Shown: positions 43,525 to 53,280, counted from the first letter of the stretch. The stretch is 64,000 bases of DNA from Polaribacter porphyrae (GCF_002954685.1 NZ_MSCN01000001.1:3222961-3286960), one strand, 5' to 3'. Made by a program: numbers and translations. Notes: generated by a model from the letters alone, not told the origin.

Positions 43525-44490
43525 TTATCCTAAAGTAACTCTTTTAAAAGAAGAAACCTCAACATCACCATAAGTGGATACATATTGAGCAACATTTTTC
43601 TTTTCATCCTTAATAAAAGTCTGATCCAATAAACATTGTTCCATATCTAATGTAGTGTTATCAGCAATAAATCTTTCCATTTTCCCAGGTAAAATTCTAT
43701 CCCAAATTTTTTCTGGTTTTCCTTCTGTAGCTAATTGAGCTTTTGCGTCAGCTTCAGCTTTTGCTAACACTTCATCAGATAATTGAGACATAGAAATAAA
43801 TTGAGGTACATTTTTTAAAGTTTTACCTAATCTACCTAACTCAATGTTATCTTTTTCGATAACTGCAATTCTAGCTTCTGTTTCAGCAGCTACATAAGCA
43901 GGGTCAAAATCTTTATAAGATAAAGTTGTAGCTCCCATAGATGCAACTTGCATTGCAACATCTTTTGCTAATACTTCAGCATTATCTACAACAGCAGATA
44001 AACCAACTAAAGCTGCAATTTTACCAATGTGAGTGTAAGCTCCAACATAAGCAGCTTCAACTCTTTCAAAAGCAGTAATCTCTAACTTTTCACCAATAAC
44101 ACCAGTTTGTTCAACTAGTTTATCAGCAACAGTCATACCACCAAAATCAGCAGCTAAAAACTCTTCTTTAGTATTAAAGTTTAACGCAATATCTGCAAAT
44201 TGACCACCTAAAGCAACAAATTTTTCGTTCTTACCAACAAAATCAGTTTCGCAAGCTAATACAATAGCAACACCTTCTGTTTTTGCTTCATTAATTCTGG
44301 TTACTGCAACACCTTCTGTAGATTCTCTATCAGCTCTTTTAGCAGCAATTTTCTGTCCTTTTTTACGTAAAATATCAATAGCTTTGTCAAAATCACCTTC
44401 CGCTTCTACTAATGCCTTTTTACAGTCCATCATTCCAGCTCCAGTTGAGTCTCTTAATTTTTTTACGTCAGCAGCACTAATTTTTGTCAT
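43525..44490 (-). CDS. tsf: elongation factor Ts
   Basis: A 321-residue nucleotide exchange factor for EF-Tu. The start KISAADVKKLRDSTGAGMMDCKKALVEAEGDFDKAIDILRKKG (residues 3-45) is the UBA-like module, followed by the conserved ETDFVGKNEKFVALGGQFADIAL (about 79-101). The length exceeds E. coli EF-Ts (283) as in other flavobacteria. Last gene of the rplM-rpsI-rpsB-tsf run, ended by the terminator at 43471. Confidence 0.96.
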   Translation of the reverse strand: MTKISAADVKKLRDSTGAGMMDCKKALVEAEGDFDKAIDILRKKGQKIAAKRADRESTEGVAVTRINEAKTEGVAIVLACETDFVGKNEKFVALGGQFADIALNFNTKEEFLAADFGGMTVADKLVEQTGVIGEKLEITAFERVEAAYVGAYTHIGKIAALVGLSAVVDNAEVLAKDVAMQVASMGATTLSYKDFDPAYVAAETEARIAVIEKDNIELGRLGKTLKNVPQFISMSQLSDEVLAKAEADAKAQLATEGKPEKIWDRILPGKMERFIADNTTLDMEQCLLDQTFIKDEKKNVAQYVSTYGDVEVSSFKRVTLG

Positions 44491-44539
44491 TTTCTTAATA
44501 GTTTTTAAAAAACTTTTGTTTCTATATTATGTATTAAAA

Positions 44540-45322
44540 TTATTTTTTTTCTTCAGTTGCAGTTTCTACAGCTTCAGCTTTAGGAGCTTCTTTTTTTGGA
44601 TCTTCTTTAGCTTCTTTTGCTTTTTCTTTATCTGCTTTTCTTTCAGATAAACCTTCAGCAATAGCATCAGTAACAAAACCTAATACTTTGTCTATAGATT
44701 TAGAAGCATCATCATTTGCAGGGATAACAAAATCTACCTGTCTTGGGTCAGAGTTTGTATCTACCATTGCAAAAATTGGAATATTTAATTTTTGAGCTTC
44801 TGCTACAGCAATGTGTTCTTTTTTAATGTCGATTACAAATAATGCACCAGGTAAACGAGTCATATCAGAAATAGAACCTAAATTCTTTTCTAATTTTTCA
44901 CGTTGACGGTTTATTTGTAATTTTTCTCTTTTAGATAAAGCATCAAAAGACCCATCAGTCTTAATTCTATCAATAGAAGCCATTTTCTTTACAGCTTTTC
45001 TAATAGTAACAAAGTTTGTTAACATACCACCAGGCCATCTTTCTGTGATGTAAGGCATGTTTACTGCTTTTGCTTTATCTGCAACAATATCTTTTGCTTG
45101 TTTTTTTGTAGCAACAAATAAAATTTTACGACCAGAGTTTGCAATCTTTTTTAAAGCTGCAGAAGTCTCTTCTATTTTAGCTGCTGTTTTATACAAATCA
45201 ATAATGTGTACACCATTTCTTTCTGTATAGATATATGGAGCCATATTTGGATTCCACTTTCTAGTTAAGTGTCCAAAATGTACACCACTATCCAATAATT
45301 CTTGTATGTTTATATTTGCCAT
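44540..45322 (-). CDS. rpsB: 30S ribosomal protein S2
   Basis: A 260-residue protein with INIQELLDSGVHFGHLTRKWNPNMAPYIYTERNGVHIIDL (about residues 4-43), WPGGMLTNFVTIRKAVKKM and PGALFVIDIKKEHIAVAEA. The C-terminal tail (about 225-260) is a low-complexity Lys/Glu/Ala stretch, longer than in E. coli. The 5' gap to rpsI is about 145 bases and holds two hairpins (45447-45463 and near 45390-45420), which could serve autoregulation. Confidence 0.97.
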   Translation of the reverse strand: MANINIQELLDSGVHFGHLTRKWNPNMAPYIYTERNGVHIIDLYKTAAKIEETSAALKKIANSGRKILFVATKKQAKDIVADKAKAVNMPYITERWPGGMLTNFVTIRKAVKKMASIDRIKTDGSFDALSKREKLQINRQREKLEKNLGSISDMTRLPGALFVIDIKKEHIAVAEAQKLNIPIFAMVDTNSDPRQVDFVIPANDDASKSIDKVLGFVTDAIAEGLSERKADKEKAKEAKEDPKKEAPKAEAVETATEEKK

Positions 45323-45466
45323 TTTTTAAAATGTGTTTACTTTCTGTTTTTTAAATCAATAATTAAGTAGTCTTTAGAGTCTTAATCATTTAGATACTAA
45401 ACTGTTATTACTATTTGATAACAGTCTCTTAATGTGAATTGTTGCTGAAAAAAGTTCAGCATATAA

Positions 45467-45853
45467 TTAACGTTTAGAGAACTGGAATTTCTTACGTGCT
45501 TTCTTCTGACCGAATTTCTTACGCTCAACCATTCTTGGATCACGTGTTAATAAACCTTCAGGTTTTAAGACAGTTCTATGCTCTTCGTTTATAGAAACTA
45601 ATGCTCTAGTAATTGCTAAACGAATTGCTTCTGCTTGCCCTGTAATACCACCACCATAAACATTCACTTTAATGTCATAGGACGTTAAGTTTTCTGTTAA
45701 CATTAATGGTTGTTGTACTTTATATTGTAAAGTTCCTGTTGTAAAGTAACTTTTATAATCTTTTTTGTTAACTGTAATAGTACCTTTTCCTTCAGAAAGA
45801 TAAATACGTGCAACAGCAGTTTTTCTTCTACCGATTTTGTGAACTATATCCAT
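45467..45853 (-). CDS. rpsI: 30S ribosomal protein S9
   Basis: A 128-residue protein beginning MDIVHKIGRRKTAVARIYLSEGKGTITVNKK and ending in the conserved ARKKFQFSKR tail, which contacts tRNA in the P site. It begins directly after the rplM stop, with no gap. Confidence 0.97.
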   Translation of the reverse strand: MDIVHKIGRRKTAVARIYLSEGKGTITVNKKDYKSYFTTGTLQYKVQQPLMLTENLTSYDIKVNVYGGGITGQAEAIRLAITRALVSINEEHRTVLKPEGLLTRDPRMVERKKFGQKKARKKFQFSKR

Positions 45854-46309
45854 TTATTTATAATCGTTAAGGTTAATAGCTTTAGGTTCTTGACCCTGTT
45901 GTTTGTGTTCAGCACCTGCATAAACATACAAGTTTCTGTATAAAGCACTACCTAATTTATTTTTAGGTAACATCCCTTTTACTGCTTTTTCGATTAATCT
46001 TGTAGGATCTTTATCGAACATTTCTGATGCAGTTAACGATCTTTGACCACCTGGATAACCTGTATGTCTGATATAAGATTTATCAGTCCATTTCTTACCA
46101 GTTAGGTTAATTTTTTCTGCGTTGATTACAACCACGTTGTCTCCACAATCTACGTGAGGAGTATAGTTTGGTTTGTATTTACCTCTAATTAGCTTGGCTA
46201 TTTTAGAAGCTAGACGACCCAACGTTTGCCCGTCTGCATCAACTAAAACCCACTCCTTGTTTACGGTAGCTGCGTTTGCTGATACTGTTTTGTAACTTAA
46301 TGTGTTCAT
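45854..46309 (-). CDS. rplM: 50S ribosomal protein L13
   Basis: A 151-residue protein with KEWVLVDADGQTLGRLASKIAKLIRGKYKPNYTPHVDCGDNVVVINAEKI in type (about residues 18-68), then RHTGYPGGQRSLTASEMF and VKGMLPKNKLG. First gene of the ribosomal operon, with a textbook promoter about 60 bases upstream. Confidence 0.97.
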   Translation of the reverse strand: MNTLSYKTVSANAATVNKEWVLVDADGQTLGRLASKIAKLIRGKYKPNYTPHVDCGDNVVVINAEKINLTGKKWTDKSYIRHTGYPGGQRSLTASEMFDKDPTRLIEKAVKGMLPKNKLGSALYRNLYVYAGAEHKQQGQEPKAINLNDYK

Positions 46310-46369
46310 AATTACACTTTTAGTCTTTGTTATCTGTTAATAATATTACTTTTCCTTAAAAAAGGAGTG

Positions 46370-46400
46370 CAAATGTACCGCTTTTTATTGGTTTGACAAA
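46370..46400 (-). promoter_or_regulatory. promoter of the rplM operon
   Basis: On the minus strand TTTG (46400-46397), a 19-base spacer and TACATTTG (46377-46370) form a complete Bacteroidota promoter, about 60 bases before rplM. Confidence 0.75.
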
Positions 46401-46544
46401 TAGTGAGTTAGATTTATTTCCATCAATTTTAAGCCTATTTTTCTTTTAGATATTATTAACATAAACTTAAGAAAATAGAAAACTATTTTTGCAAAAGAAA
46501 ATTGCTGCTAATGCAATTACTAAAAATCTAACCAATTGTTTGTA

Positions 46545-49241
46545 ATGAGAATTCCTTTTTTCTTAATCTCTATATTTTTATTTTTTACGCTAACTATAAA
46601 AAGTCAATCTATAGATAGTATTAAAGTTCCTCAAAGAATTTATACAACAAAAAAACTAACAAAAACCCCTGTAATTGATGGTTATGTTAAAGATAATGAG
46701 GGTTGGAACGCTGTAGAATGGTCATCAGATTTTACTGAAAAAGACCCAGATGAAGGTACATCCCCAGCTTATCAAACAATGTTTAAGGTAATGTATGATT
46801 CAAAATATTTATACATCGCAATTAGAGCTTTTGATGATGAACCAGAGTTAATTCAACAACGATTAAGCAGAAGAGATGGTTTTCAGGGAGATAGAGTAAA
46901 TGTAATTATTGACAGTTATCATGATAAAAGAACAGCTTTTGTTTTTACAACTACTGCAGCTGGAGTAAAAGGAGAGGAGTTTGCCTCACAAAATGGAGAT
47001 AATTGGGATGATAGTTGGAATCCAATTTGGTATACTAACGCAAAAGTTGACGATAAAGGTTGGACAGCAGAAATGAAGATTCCTTTTAGTCAGTTACGTT
47101 TTGGTAAAGCAAAAGAACAAATTTGGGGTTTTAATGTAAATAGAACTATTTTTAGATTGCAAGAACGTTCTCTTTGGCAAAGGATTCCGAATAATCAAGC
47201 AGGTTTTATCAGTGAAGCAGGAGAATTACATGGGTTAAGAGATTTAGTTCCTCAAAAACAATTAGAAATTCAACCATTTACAGTTTTACAATATGATAAA
47301 TATCCAGCTGAAACTGGTAATCCATATAGAGATGGAAGTGATTTTAAGCTTAATGCTGGTTTAGATGCTAAAATAGGAATTACTAATGATTTAACATTAG
47401 ACTTAACTGTAAATCCAGATTTTGGGCAAGTAGAAGCTGATCCAGGAGCTATTGCTTTAGATGGTTTTCAAATATTTTTTAGAGAACAACGTCCATTCTT
47501 TGTAGAAAACAGTAATATATTCGATTATGAATTTGCAAACGGAAGCGATAATCTTTTCTATAGTAGAAGAATAGGTAGAAACCCACATAGAACTGCAAAT
47601 TTGGCTGCAGGAGAGTTTGCTGATGAACCGCAAAATTCAAGAATTTTAGGAGCAGCAAAGTTCTCTGGTAAAACTAGAGATGGCTGGTCTATTGGGGTTT
47701 TAGAAAGTGTTACTGGTAACGAGTTTGCTGAAATACGTCAAACTGATGGTAGCACTAGAGAAGAAATCGTAGAACCACTTACTAACTATTTTGTGACAAG
47801 AATTCAAAAAGATTTTAATGAAAGAAATTCGTTTATTGGTGGAATTTTTACAGCTACAAATAGACATTTAGATGGTAACTTTAACGAATTACATAAAGCT
47901 GCTTATTCAGGTGGAATCGATTTTCAACACAATTGGAAAAACAGAGAATATTATATAGATGGTAATGTAATTTTTAGTCATGTTTTAGGAAGTAAAGAAG
48001 CAATCACAGCAACTCAACAAACGCTTCGTCATAATTTTCAAAGAACTGATGCCATTCATGTTTCTGTAGATTTAAATAAAACCTCATTAACAGGTACTGG
48101 AGGGAGATTTGAAATGGGGAAAAATGGAGGTGGAAATTGGCGATATAATGGAGGAATTATCTGGAGATCTCCAGAGTTAGAATTGAACGATGTTGGATTT
48201 TTAAGAAGAACAGATGAGATTATTCAATTTGGAAACTTAACCCACTTGTGGCAAATACCAACTGAAACTTATAGAAATATTAGAGCAAGATTTGAGCAAT
48301 CTACTTTTTATGATTTTGGGGGTAATTTAAATAGACTTCGTTTTGAATTTAATGGAGAAATTAGTTGGATAAATAATTGGTGGACAGAAGGAGGATATGG
48401 AATTAGCACCAACTTTTATGACAATTTTTATTTAAGAGGAGGACCAAGATTTAGAAGACCAAACACTGCTTTTGCCTATCTATTTTTTGGGTCAGATAGA
48501 AGTAAATTATTTAGTTTTACTTTAGGGTATTCTAATAGACATACTCAAGAAAATGTTGTAGGCAGAGATCGTTTTGTTATACGTACAAACTATCAACCTA
48601 CAGATGCTTTAAGTATGTCTCTAAATATTGAGTATGCCAATTTATATGATAGAACTCAATATGTTAATGAAAAAAGTTTTGGTTCTAATGCTAGATATAT
48701 TTTGGGTAGAATTCAAAATAAAACATTAACAACTACTTTACGTTTAAATTACAGTTTTACACCAGATATTTCCTTACAATTTTATGGACAACCTTTTATA
48801 TCTAAAGGAAGATTTTCAGATTTAAATAGAGTTATAAACCCAACTGCAAATACTATAGATGATAGAATTGCTGTATATGATAACAATCAACAATCTTTTG
48901 TAAAACCTTTAAATGAATCTTCAATAAATTTTGATGTAAATGGAGATGGAGATTTAACAGATAGTTTTTCTAGTGGTGGTTTTTTGATTGATGAAAATAC
49001 TGACGGAAGATTAGATTATGTTGTAAGGAACCCAGATTTTTCATTTGTTCAACTACAAACTAACTTGGTGGCTAGGTGGGAATATATACCAGGTTCAGAG
49101 TTGTTTTTAGTATGGTCTAGAGGTTCTGTAGGGAGTGCAGATGTAAATAATGATTTAATTGATAGTGTTTCAGATCAAGTATTCAGAGCACCAGCAAACG
49201 ATACTTTTTTAGTAAAGTTTACTTATCGTTTTAGAAGATAG
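46545..49241 (+). CDS. secreted DUF5916 beta-barrel protein with CBM9-like domain
   Basis: An 898-residue protein starting at ATG 46545 (the earlier TTG 46536 adds only three residues). A signal peptide (FFLISIFLFFTLTIKSQS) is followed by a CBM9-like sandwich: VIDGYVKDNEGWNAVEWSSDFTEKDPDEG, YDSKYLYIAIRAFDDEP and GWTAEMKIPFSQLRF (about residues 40-210). The rest is a strand-rich DUF5916 part with LDLTVNPDFGQVEADPGAIALDGF and FFREQRPFFVENSNIFDY, ending in aromatic KFTYRFRR, as in outer-membrane barrels. The function is unknown; sugar binding is suggested by the first domain. Confidence 0.85.
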   Translation: MRIPFFLISIFLFFTLTIKSQSIDSIKVPQRIYTTKKLTKTPVIDGYVKDNEGWNAVEWSSDFTEKDPDEGTSPAYQTMFKVMYDSKYLYIAIRAFDDEPELIQQRLSRRDGFQGDRVNVIIDSYHDKRTAFVFTTTAAGVKGEEFASQNGDNWDDSWNPIWYTNAKVDDKGWTAEMKIPFSQLRFGKAKEQIWGFNVNRTIFRLQERSLWQRIPNNQAGFISEAGELHGLRDLVPQKQLEIQPFTVLQYDKYPAETGNPYRDGSDFKLNAGLDAKIGITNDLTLDLTVNPDFGQVEADPGAIALDGFQIFFREQRPFFVENSNIFDYEFANGSDNLFYSRRIGRNPHRTANLAAGEFADEPQNSRILGAAKFSGKTRDGWSIGVLESVTGNEFAEIRQTDGSTREEIVEPLTNYFVTRIQKDFNERNSFIGGIFTATNRHLDGNFNELHKAAYSGGIDFQHNWKNREYYIDGNVIFSHVLGSKEAITATQQTLRHNFQRTDAIHVSVDLNKTSLTGTGGRFEMGKNGGGNWRYNGGIIWRSPELELNDVGFLRRTDEIIQFGNLTHLWQIPTETYRNIRARFEQSTFYDFGGNLNRLRFEFNGEISWINNWWTEGGYGISTNFYDNFYLRGGPRFRRPNTAFAYLFFGSDRSKLFSFTLGYSNRHTQENVVGRDRFVIRTNYQPTDALSMSLNIEYANLYDRTQYVNEKSFGSNARYILGRIQNKTLTTTLRLNYSFTPDISLQFYGQPFISKGRFSDLNRVINPTANTIDDRIAVYDNNQQSFVKPLNESSINFDVNGDGDLTDSFSSGGFLIDENTDGRLDYVVRNPDFSFVQLQTNLVARWEYIPGSELFLVWSRGSVGSADVNNDLIDSVSDQVFRAPANDTFLVKFTYRFRR

Positions 49242-49242
49242 T

Positions 49243-49551
49243 TTAATCTTGCAACTTTATTGAAGAAGCCAAAAACTTACCATTTTCAATTGTACCAGTA
49301 ATTTCTCCTTTACGAATTACGTTGCAAAAACCAGAGTTTTCATCATGAGCATCACCAAAATCATCAATTCCAAAACCCTCTACAAAATAAGCTTTGTCAT
49401 CAATTTTAACAGCTAAACTACAACCATCACCTTCTAAATTAAATTGACATTGCCCACAAGAAATTTCTACAGTTTGATTGATTTCATCTTTAGATTTACA
49501 AGAAATCGCAACTATAAAAAGGCTTAAAAAAGTTAAATTTTTTAGATTCAT
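49243..49551 (-). CDS. lipoprotein of the DUF6370 type
   Basis: A 102-residue protein with a lipobox signal (LTFLSLFIVAISC, Cys18). The mature part has VEISCGQCQFNLEGDGCSLAVKIDDKAYFVEGFGIDDFGDAHDENSGFC in type, with several Cys that look like a metal or disulfide site. Its ATG overlaps the stop of the upstream gene by 4 bases. Family assignment is from the CGQCQFNL pattern; the function is unknown. Confidence 0.75.
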   Translation of the reverse strand: MNLKNLTFLSLFIVAISCKSKDEINQTVEISCGQCQFNLEGDGCSLAVKIDDKAYFVEGFGIDDFGDAHDENSGFCNVIRKGEITGTIENGKFLASSIKLQD

Positions 49552-49796
49552 TGTTCTCTAGATTTTATTTCGTCTTTTATTTTTTTTAGTGATGAAAACT
49601 GCAAAGGTAAAATAGCACTACAAGAAAGACCAACAACTAATAAGGCAAGAAATGTCTTACTATTCTCTTTAAAAAGCAATCCATAAATGGTAATAGCAAG
49701 AAGTAAAAAAACAATAGTAGTCAAGGAGTAAGCAACAATTTTTAACATTCTTAAAGTCTCTTTTAACTCACTTGTTGATTTACTACTAAAATCCAT
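49548..49796 (-). CDS. small membrane protein of unknown function
   Basis: An 82-residue protein with two transmembrane helices (LKIVAYSLTTIVFLLLAITIYGLLF and TFLALLVVGLSCSAILPLQF) and a charged C-terminal tail. No family recognised. It is co-translated with the DUF6370-like lipoprotein (4-base overlap), so it may anchor or help that protein. Confidence 0.65.
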   Translation of the reverse strand: MDFSSKSTSELKETLRMLKIVAYSLTTIVFLLLAITIYGLLFKENSKTFLALLVVGLSCSAILPLQFSSLKKIKDEIKSREQ

Positions 49797-49840
49797 AATA
49801 ACACATTTACTTACTGTTCACTAAAACTGGCAACTGAAAA

Positions 49841-51529
49841 CTATTTTCCTCCACCCCAAGAATCACGTAATCCAACAGTTTTATTGAAAACTAATTTTTC
49901 AGAAGTTGAATCATCATCAACATTAAAATATCCAAGACGTTGAAATTGAAAACGCTCTCCAATCTTTGCAGACTGCAGACTAGGTTCTACAAAAGCATCA
50001 ATCACTTCTAAAGAATTAGGATTCAAAAACTCCATATAATCTTTGTCTTTATGGGCATCAGGTGCTTCATCTAAAAATAATCTATCATAAGCTCTCACTT
50101 CAGCTTTTACAGCGTGTTTTACAGAAACCCAATGCAAAGTTCCTTTTACTTTACGCATACTTTCAGGGGTTCCACTTCCAGATTTTGTTAATGGGTCATA
50201 AGTACATTGAATTTCAGTAATAGTTCCATTTTTATCTTTTGTACAACTATTAGCAGTAATAAAGTAAGCGTTTTTTAAACGAACTTCTTTTCCTAATTTT
50301 AATCGGAAAAACTTCTTATTGGCTTCTTCTCTAAAATCTTCTCTTTCTATATAAATCTCTCTAGAAAAAGGGACAGCTCTAGAACCAAAACCATCTTCAT
50401 AATCATTATAACTAGCCTCTAAAATTTCTTCTTCTCCTTCAGGATAATTGGTAATTACCACTTTTACAGGATCTAAAACCCCCATAACTCTTGGAGCAGT
50501 TTTATTTAAATCCTCACGAATTTTAAATTCTAAAAGTGCAACATCAATAACATTTTCACGTTTAGAAACTCCAACAGTTTCCACAAAACTTCTAATAGCT
50601 GCAGGTGTGTAACCACGTCTGCGTAAACCAGAAATTGTTGGCATTCTTGGGTCATCCCAACCAGAAACAATACCCTCTTCAACTAATTTTAAGAGTTTAC
50701 GCTTACTCATTATGGTGTAACTCAAATTCAAACGAGAAAACTCACGTTGTTTTGGTGGTAAAGGTAATATTGATGAGCTATATTCATAAACATTATCTCT
50801 AAACCAATTGTATAATTTTCTGTGAGGTTTAAATTCTAAAGAACACAAAGAATGTGAAATTTGTTCAATATAATCACTTTCTCCATGTGTCCAATCGTAC
50901 ATTGGGTAAATGCACCAATCGTTACCAGTTCTATGATGATGTTTGTATAGAATTCTGTACATCAAAGGATCACGCATCAACATATTGTCATCTCCCATAT
51001 CAATCTTTGCACGTAAAACATGTTCACCCTCTTTGAACTTTCCGTCTTTCATCCCTAGAAATAATTCCAAGTTTTCTTCAACACTTCTATCTCTGTAAGG
51101 ACTATTAGTTCCTACTTCAGTTGGGGTGCCTTTTTGGACACGCATTTCTTCAGATGTTTGAGAATCTACATAGGCTTTGCCATCTTTAATCAATAAAACT
51201 GCCCAATCATATAATTGTTGGAAATAGTCTGAAGAATAACATTCGTTTGCCCAAATATACCCAAGCCATTTAATATCACGTTTAATGGCATCTACATATT
51301 CTTGCTCTTCTTTTGCAGGATTTGTATCATCAAAACGTAAATTAACAGGCGCATTGTATTTTTGCCCCAATCCAAAACTAATACCAATAGCTTTAGTATG
51401 CCCAATGTGTAAATATCCATTAGGTTCAGGAGGAAAACGAAAACGTAAATGTTTTTTTGGCATTCCATTTGCCAAATCATCTTCTATAATATGCTCTATA
51501 AAGTTTAAAGATTCTCTTTCTTCAGACAT
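49841..51529 (-). CDS. glnS: glutamine--tRNA ligase
   Basis: A 562-residue class I aminoacyl-tRNA synthetase. PPEPNGYLHIGHTKAIGISFGLGQKY (about residues 32-57) includes HIGH; LRFDDTNPAKEEQEYVDAI follows; the KMSKS-like loop is in YTIMSKRKLLKLV (about 272-284). The C-terminal part contains the two beta barrels that read the anticodon (RLKNAYFITANSCTKDKNG in type). Length and order are as in E. coli (554). It charges tRNA-Gln directly. Confidence 0.97.
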   Translation of the reverse strand: MSEERESLNFIEHIIEDDLANGMPKKHLRFRFPPEPNGYLHIGHTKAIGISFGLGQKYNAPVNLRFDDTNPAKEEQEYVDAIKRDIKWLGYIWANECYSSDYFQQLYDWAVLLIKDGKAYVDSQTSEEMRVQKGTPTEVGTNSPYRDRSVEENLELFLGMKDGKFKEGEHVLRAKIDMGDDNMLMRDPLMYRILYKHHHRTGNDWCIYPMYDWTHGESDYIEQISHSLCSLEFKPHRKLYNWFRDNVYEYSSSILPLPPKQREFSRLNLSYTIMSKRKLLKLVEEGIVSGWDDPRMPTISGLRRRGYTPAAIRSFVETVGVSKRENVIDVALLEFKIREDLNKTAPRVMGVLDPVKVVITNYPEGEEEILEASYNDYEDGFGSRAVPFSREIYIEREDFREEANKKFFRLKLGKEVRLKNAYFITANSCTKDKNGTITEIQCTYDPLTKSGSGTPESMRKVKGTLHWVSVKHAVKAEVRAYDRLFLDEAPDAHKDKDYMEFLNPNSLEVIDAFVEPSLQSAKIGERFQFQRLGYFNVDDDSTSEKLVFNKTVGLRDSWGGGK

Positions 51530-51639
51530 CCTAATAATTTAAGAAAATTAAGCAACAAAATTAAACAAAATACTTGATAGCATTAATGTCTTTGTAACAA
51601 TTCTGTAAATTCAACATCTAATAAATAAAACTAATCCTT

Positions 51640-51855
51640 ATGAGTGACCAAATTAGAAATTACACCTGTCCAAAATGTAATAATAAAACTTATAAATTAG
51701 GACAAATGAGAGCAACAGGTGGTACATTATCAAAAATTTTCGATATCCAAAATCAAAAATTTACAAGTGTAACTTGCGAACGCTGTACCTATACAGAGTT
51801 TTATAAAACAAAAACTAGTGCTATTAGCAACGTTTTTGACTTTTTTACGAATTAA
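51640..51855 (+). CDS. zinc-ribbon nucleic-acid-binding protein
   Basis: A 71-residue protein with paired zinc cysteines in YTCPKCNNKTYKLGQ (Cys9 and Cys12) and VTCERCTYTEFY (Cys46 and Cys49). Between them is MRATGGTLSKIFDIQNQKF. It matches the small GTR-type Zn-ribbon family (PF09855). The partner nucleic acid is unknown. Confidence 0.8.
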   Translation: MSDQIRNYTCPKCNNKTYKLGQMRATGGTLSKIFDIQNQKFTSVTCERCTYTEFYKTKTSAISNVFDFFTN

Positions 51856-52010
51856 TTTTAGAGCGTTTCCTTTCAGGTCGCGCTTTTCGTTTTATCTTTT
51901 TTAGTGTGTTCTCGATATAATTTTTCTTCTTTCATCAGAAAAATTACTCGAACTGACACAAAAAAAGGATGCCACTGCAATCGCTAACGCAAGCGTATTT
52001 GTCAGTTAAA
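51856..52010. repeat. intergenic repeat-like element
   Basis: This gap holds a G/C-rich piece (GAGCGTTTCCTTTCAGGTCG at the start) and an inverted repeat with arms AACTGACA (51951-51958) and TGTCAGTT (52000-52007) around GGATGCCACTGCAATCGC. The inner CGCTAACGCAAGCG can also fold. The composition is unlike the flanks, as expected of a dispersed intergenic element. Confidence 0.5.
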
Positions 52011-52073
52011 GTTTTCAAAAAGCTATTTTTAATACTTATTTATTGTCGTATTTTTGCAATGTTAAAATTAAAT

Positions 52074-52460
52074 ATGGCTCCTTTTTTATTAAATCACATA
52101 GCACTTTCTGTTAAAAATGTGGATGCATCTATTGAATTTTATCAAAAGGTTTTTCAATTTGAAGAAATTGAGAACACAGCATCCAATTCTAAAACAAGAT
52201 GGTTATCTTTAGGAGAAGGCAGGCAATTACATCTTATTCCACGTCCAAATTTAGAAGTAATAACAAATAAAGCAGTTCATTTTGCTTTGTCTACCTCAAA
52301 TTTAGAAGAATTTGTAAAACATCTTGTTCATTTAGAAATTGAATATTCAGATTGGACAAATACCATTAAAAAGGATTATGTTCGAAAAGATGGTGTTGAG
52401 CAGTTTTATTTTCAAGATTTGGATGGTTATTGGATTGAGGTTAATAATGCAATTCAATAA
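52074..52460 (+). CDS. glyoxalase/VOC-family protein
   Basis: A 128-residue protein if started at ATG 52074, MAPFLLNHIALSVKNVDASIEFYQKVF. The frame opens 105 bases earlier, but those bases hold the repeat element and a TATTTTTG -7 box at 52049-52056, so the longer forms are unlikely. The VOC fold shows NHIALSVKNV with a metal His, KTRWLSLGEGRQLHLIP, and the last motif VEQFYFQDLDGYWIEVNN with a Glu ligand. It may be a lyase or dioxygenase-type metalloenzyme; the substrate is unknown. Confidence 0.8.
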   Translation: MAPFLLNHIALSVKNVDASIEFYQKVFQFEEIENTASNSKTRWLSLGEGRQLHLIPRPNLEVITNKAVHFALSTSNLEEFVKHLVHLEIEYSDWTNTIKKDYVRKDGVEQFYFQDLDGYWIEVNNAIQ

Positions 52461-52494
52461 AAACAAAAAGAGTTTTTAAGTAAATTTGTAGTTA

Positions 52495-52923
52495 ATGAAG
52501 AATGATAAAAAAAAACCAGATTTAGTTGTTTTTAATGAAGAAAGTCAGCAATATGATGCAGCTTTAAAACCTTATGGAACATCTGCAAGTTCACCTGTAA
52601 TAAAGCCACTAAATACTGCAGGATGGAAAAACGATGGAATTCATAGAGTAAACAAAAAATTAAAAACGAAGTTTGAAGAAGTAAAGAAAGAATATGAAGC
52701 TTTAATGGAAAAGTTTCAATATAATGATTTGGTATATAATGCTAAATTTAGTTTTGAACCCAATATAGGCGAAAGCTATCATTTATATAATAATAGAAAA
52801 AAAGAGTCATTTTTATCAATTATCGCTCCAGAACAATGCAATTTCGAATATTTAGGATCATTCAGATTGAATTCTGACAAAATGTGGGAAAAAATTGAAT
52901 CAAATTCAAATCTAGAAGAATAA
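52495..52923 (+). CDS. DUF2452-family protein
   Basis: A 142-residue protein beginning KPDLVVFNEESQQYDAALKPYGTSASSPVIKP and with W.NDGIHRVNKKLKTKFEEVKKEYEALMEKF and FSFEPNIGESYHLY, the pattern of DUF2452. No enzymatic motif is known. The stop is directly followed by the folB ATG, so the genes are coupled. Confidence 0.75.
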   Translation: MKNDKKKPDLVVFNEESQQYDAALKPYGTSASSPVIKPLNTAGWKNDGIHRVNKKLKTKFEEVKKEYEALMEKFQYNDLVYNAKFSFEPNIGESYHLYNNRKKESFLSIIAPEQCNFEYLGSFRLNSDKMWEKIESNSNLEE

Positions 52924-53280
52924 ATGGGTATCATAAAAGTAAATAACATTAAAATTTATGCTAATCATGGCTGTTTAGAAGAAGAAGCAAAAATAGGTTC
53001 TTGGTACAGAGTTGATGTCAAAGTAAAAGCAGATTTAAAAAAATCTGTAAAAACTGACGATTTATCAGATACAGTAGATTATGTTCATTTAAATCACATT
53101 GTTAAAGAAGAAATGGCAATTCGCTCTAAACTGTTAGAAGAAGTTGCACAACGCATATTAAACCGTTTTTTTGAAGAATTAAAAATGATAAAAAAAGCGA
53201 CAGTTTCTGTTTCAAAAATTAATCCACCAATTGGTGGAAACGTAGAAGAAGTAGTTATCATTTTAACAAAAAAACGATAA
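52924..53280 (+). CDS. folB: dihydroneopterin aldolase
   Basis: A 118-residue enzyme of folate synthesis that splits 7,8-dihydroneopterin. IKVNNIKIYANHGCLEEEAKIGSWYRVDVKVKADLKK (about residues 4-40) carries the conserved YANHG and E, followed by DDLSDTVDYVHLNHIVKEEMA and SVSKINPPIGGNVEEVVI, where the active Lys lies. It starts directly after the DUF2452 stop. Confidence 0.93.
   Translation: MGIIKVNNIKIYANHGCLEEEAKIGSWYRVDVKVKADLKKSVKTDDLSDTVDYVHLNHIVKEEMAIRSKLLEEVAQRILNRFFEELKMIKKATVSVSKINPPIGGNVEEVVIILTKKR

Noticed and set aside
51969..52073. N-terminal extension of the VOC protein
   Set aside because: The bases belong to a repeat element and a -7 box; the domain itself begins at MAPFLLNHIALSV.
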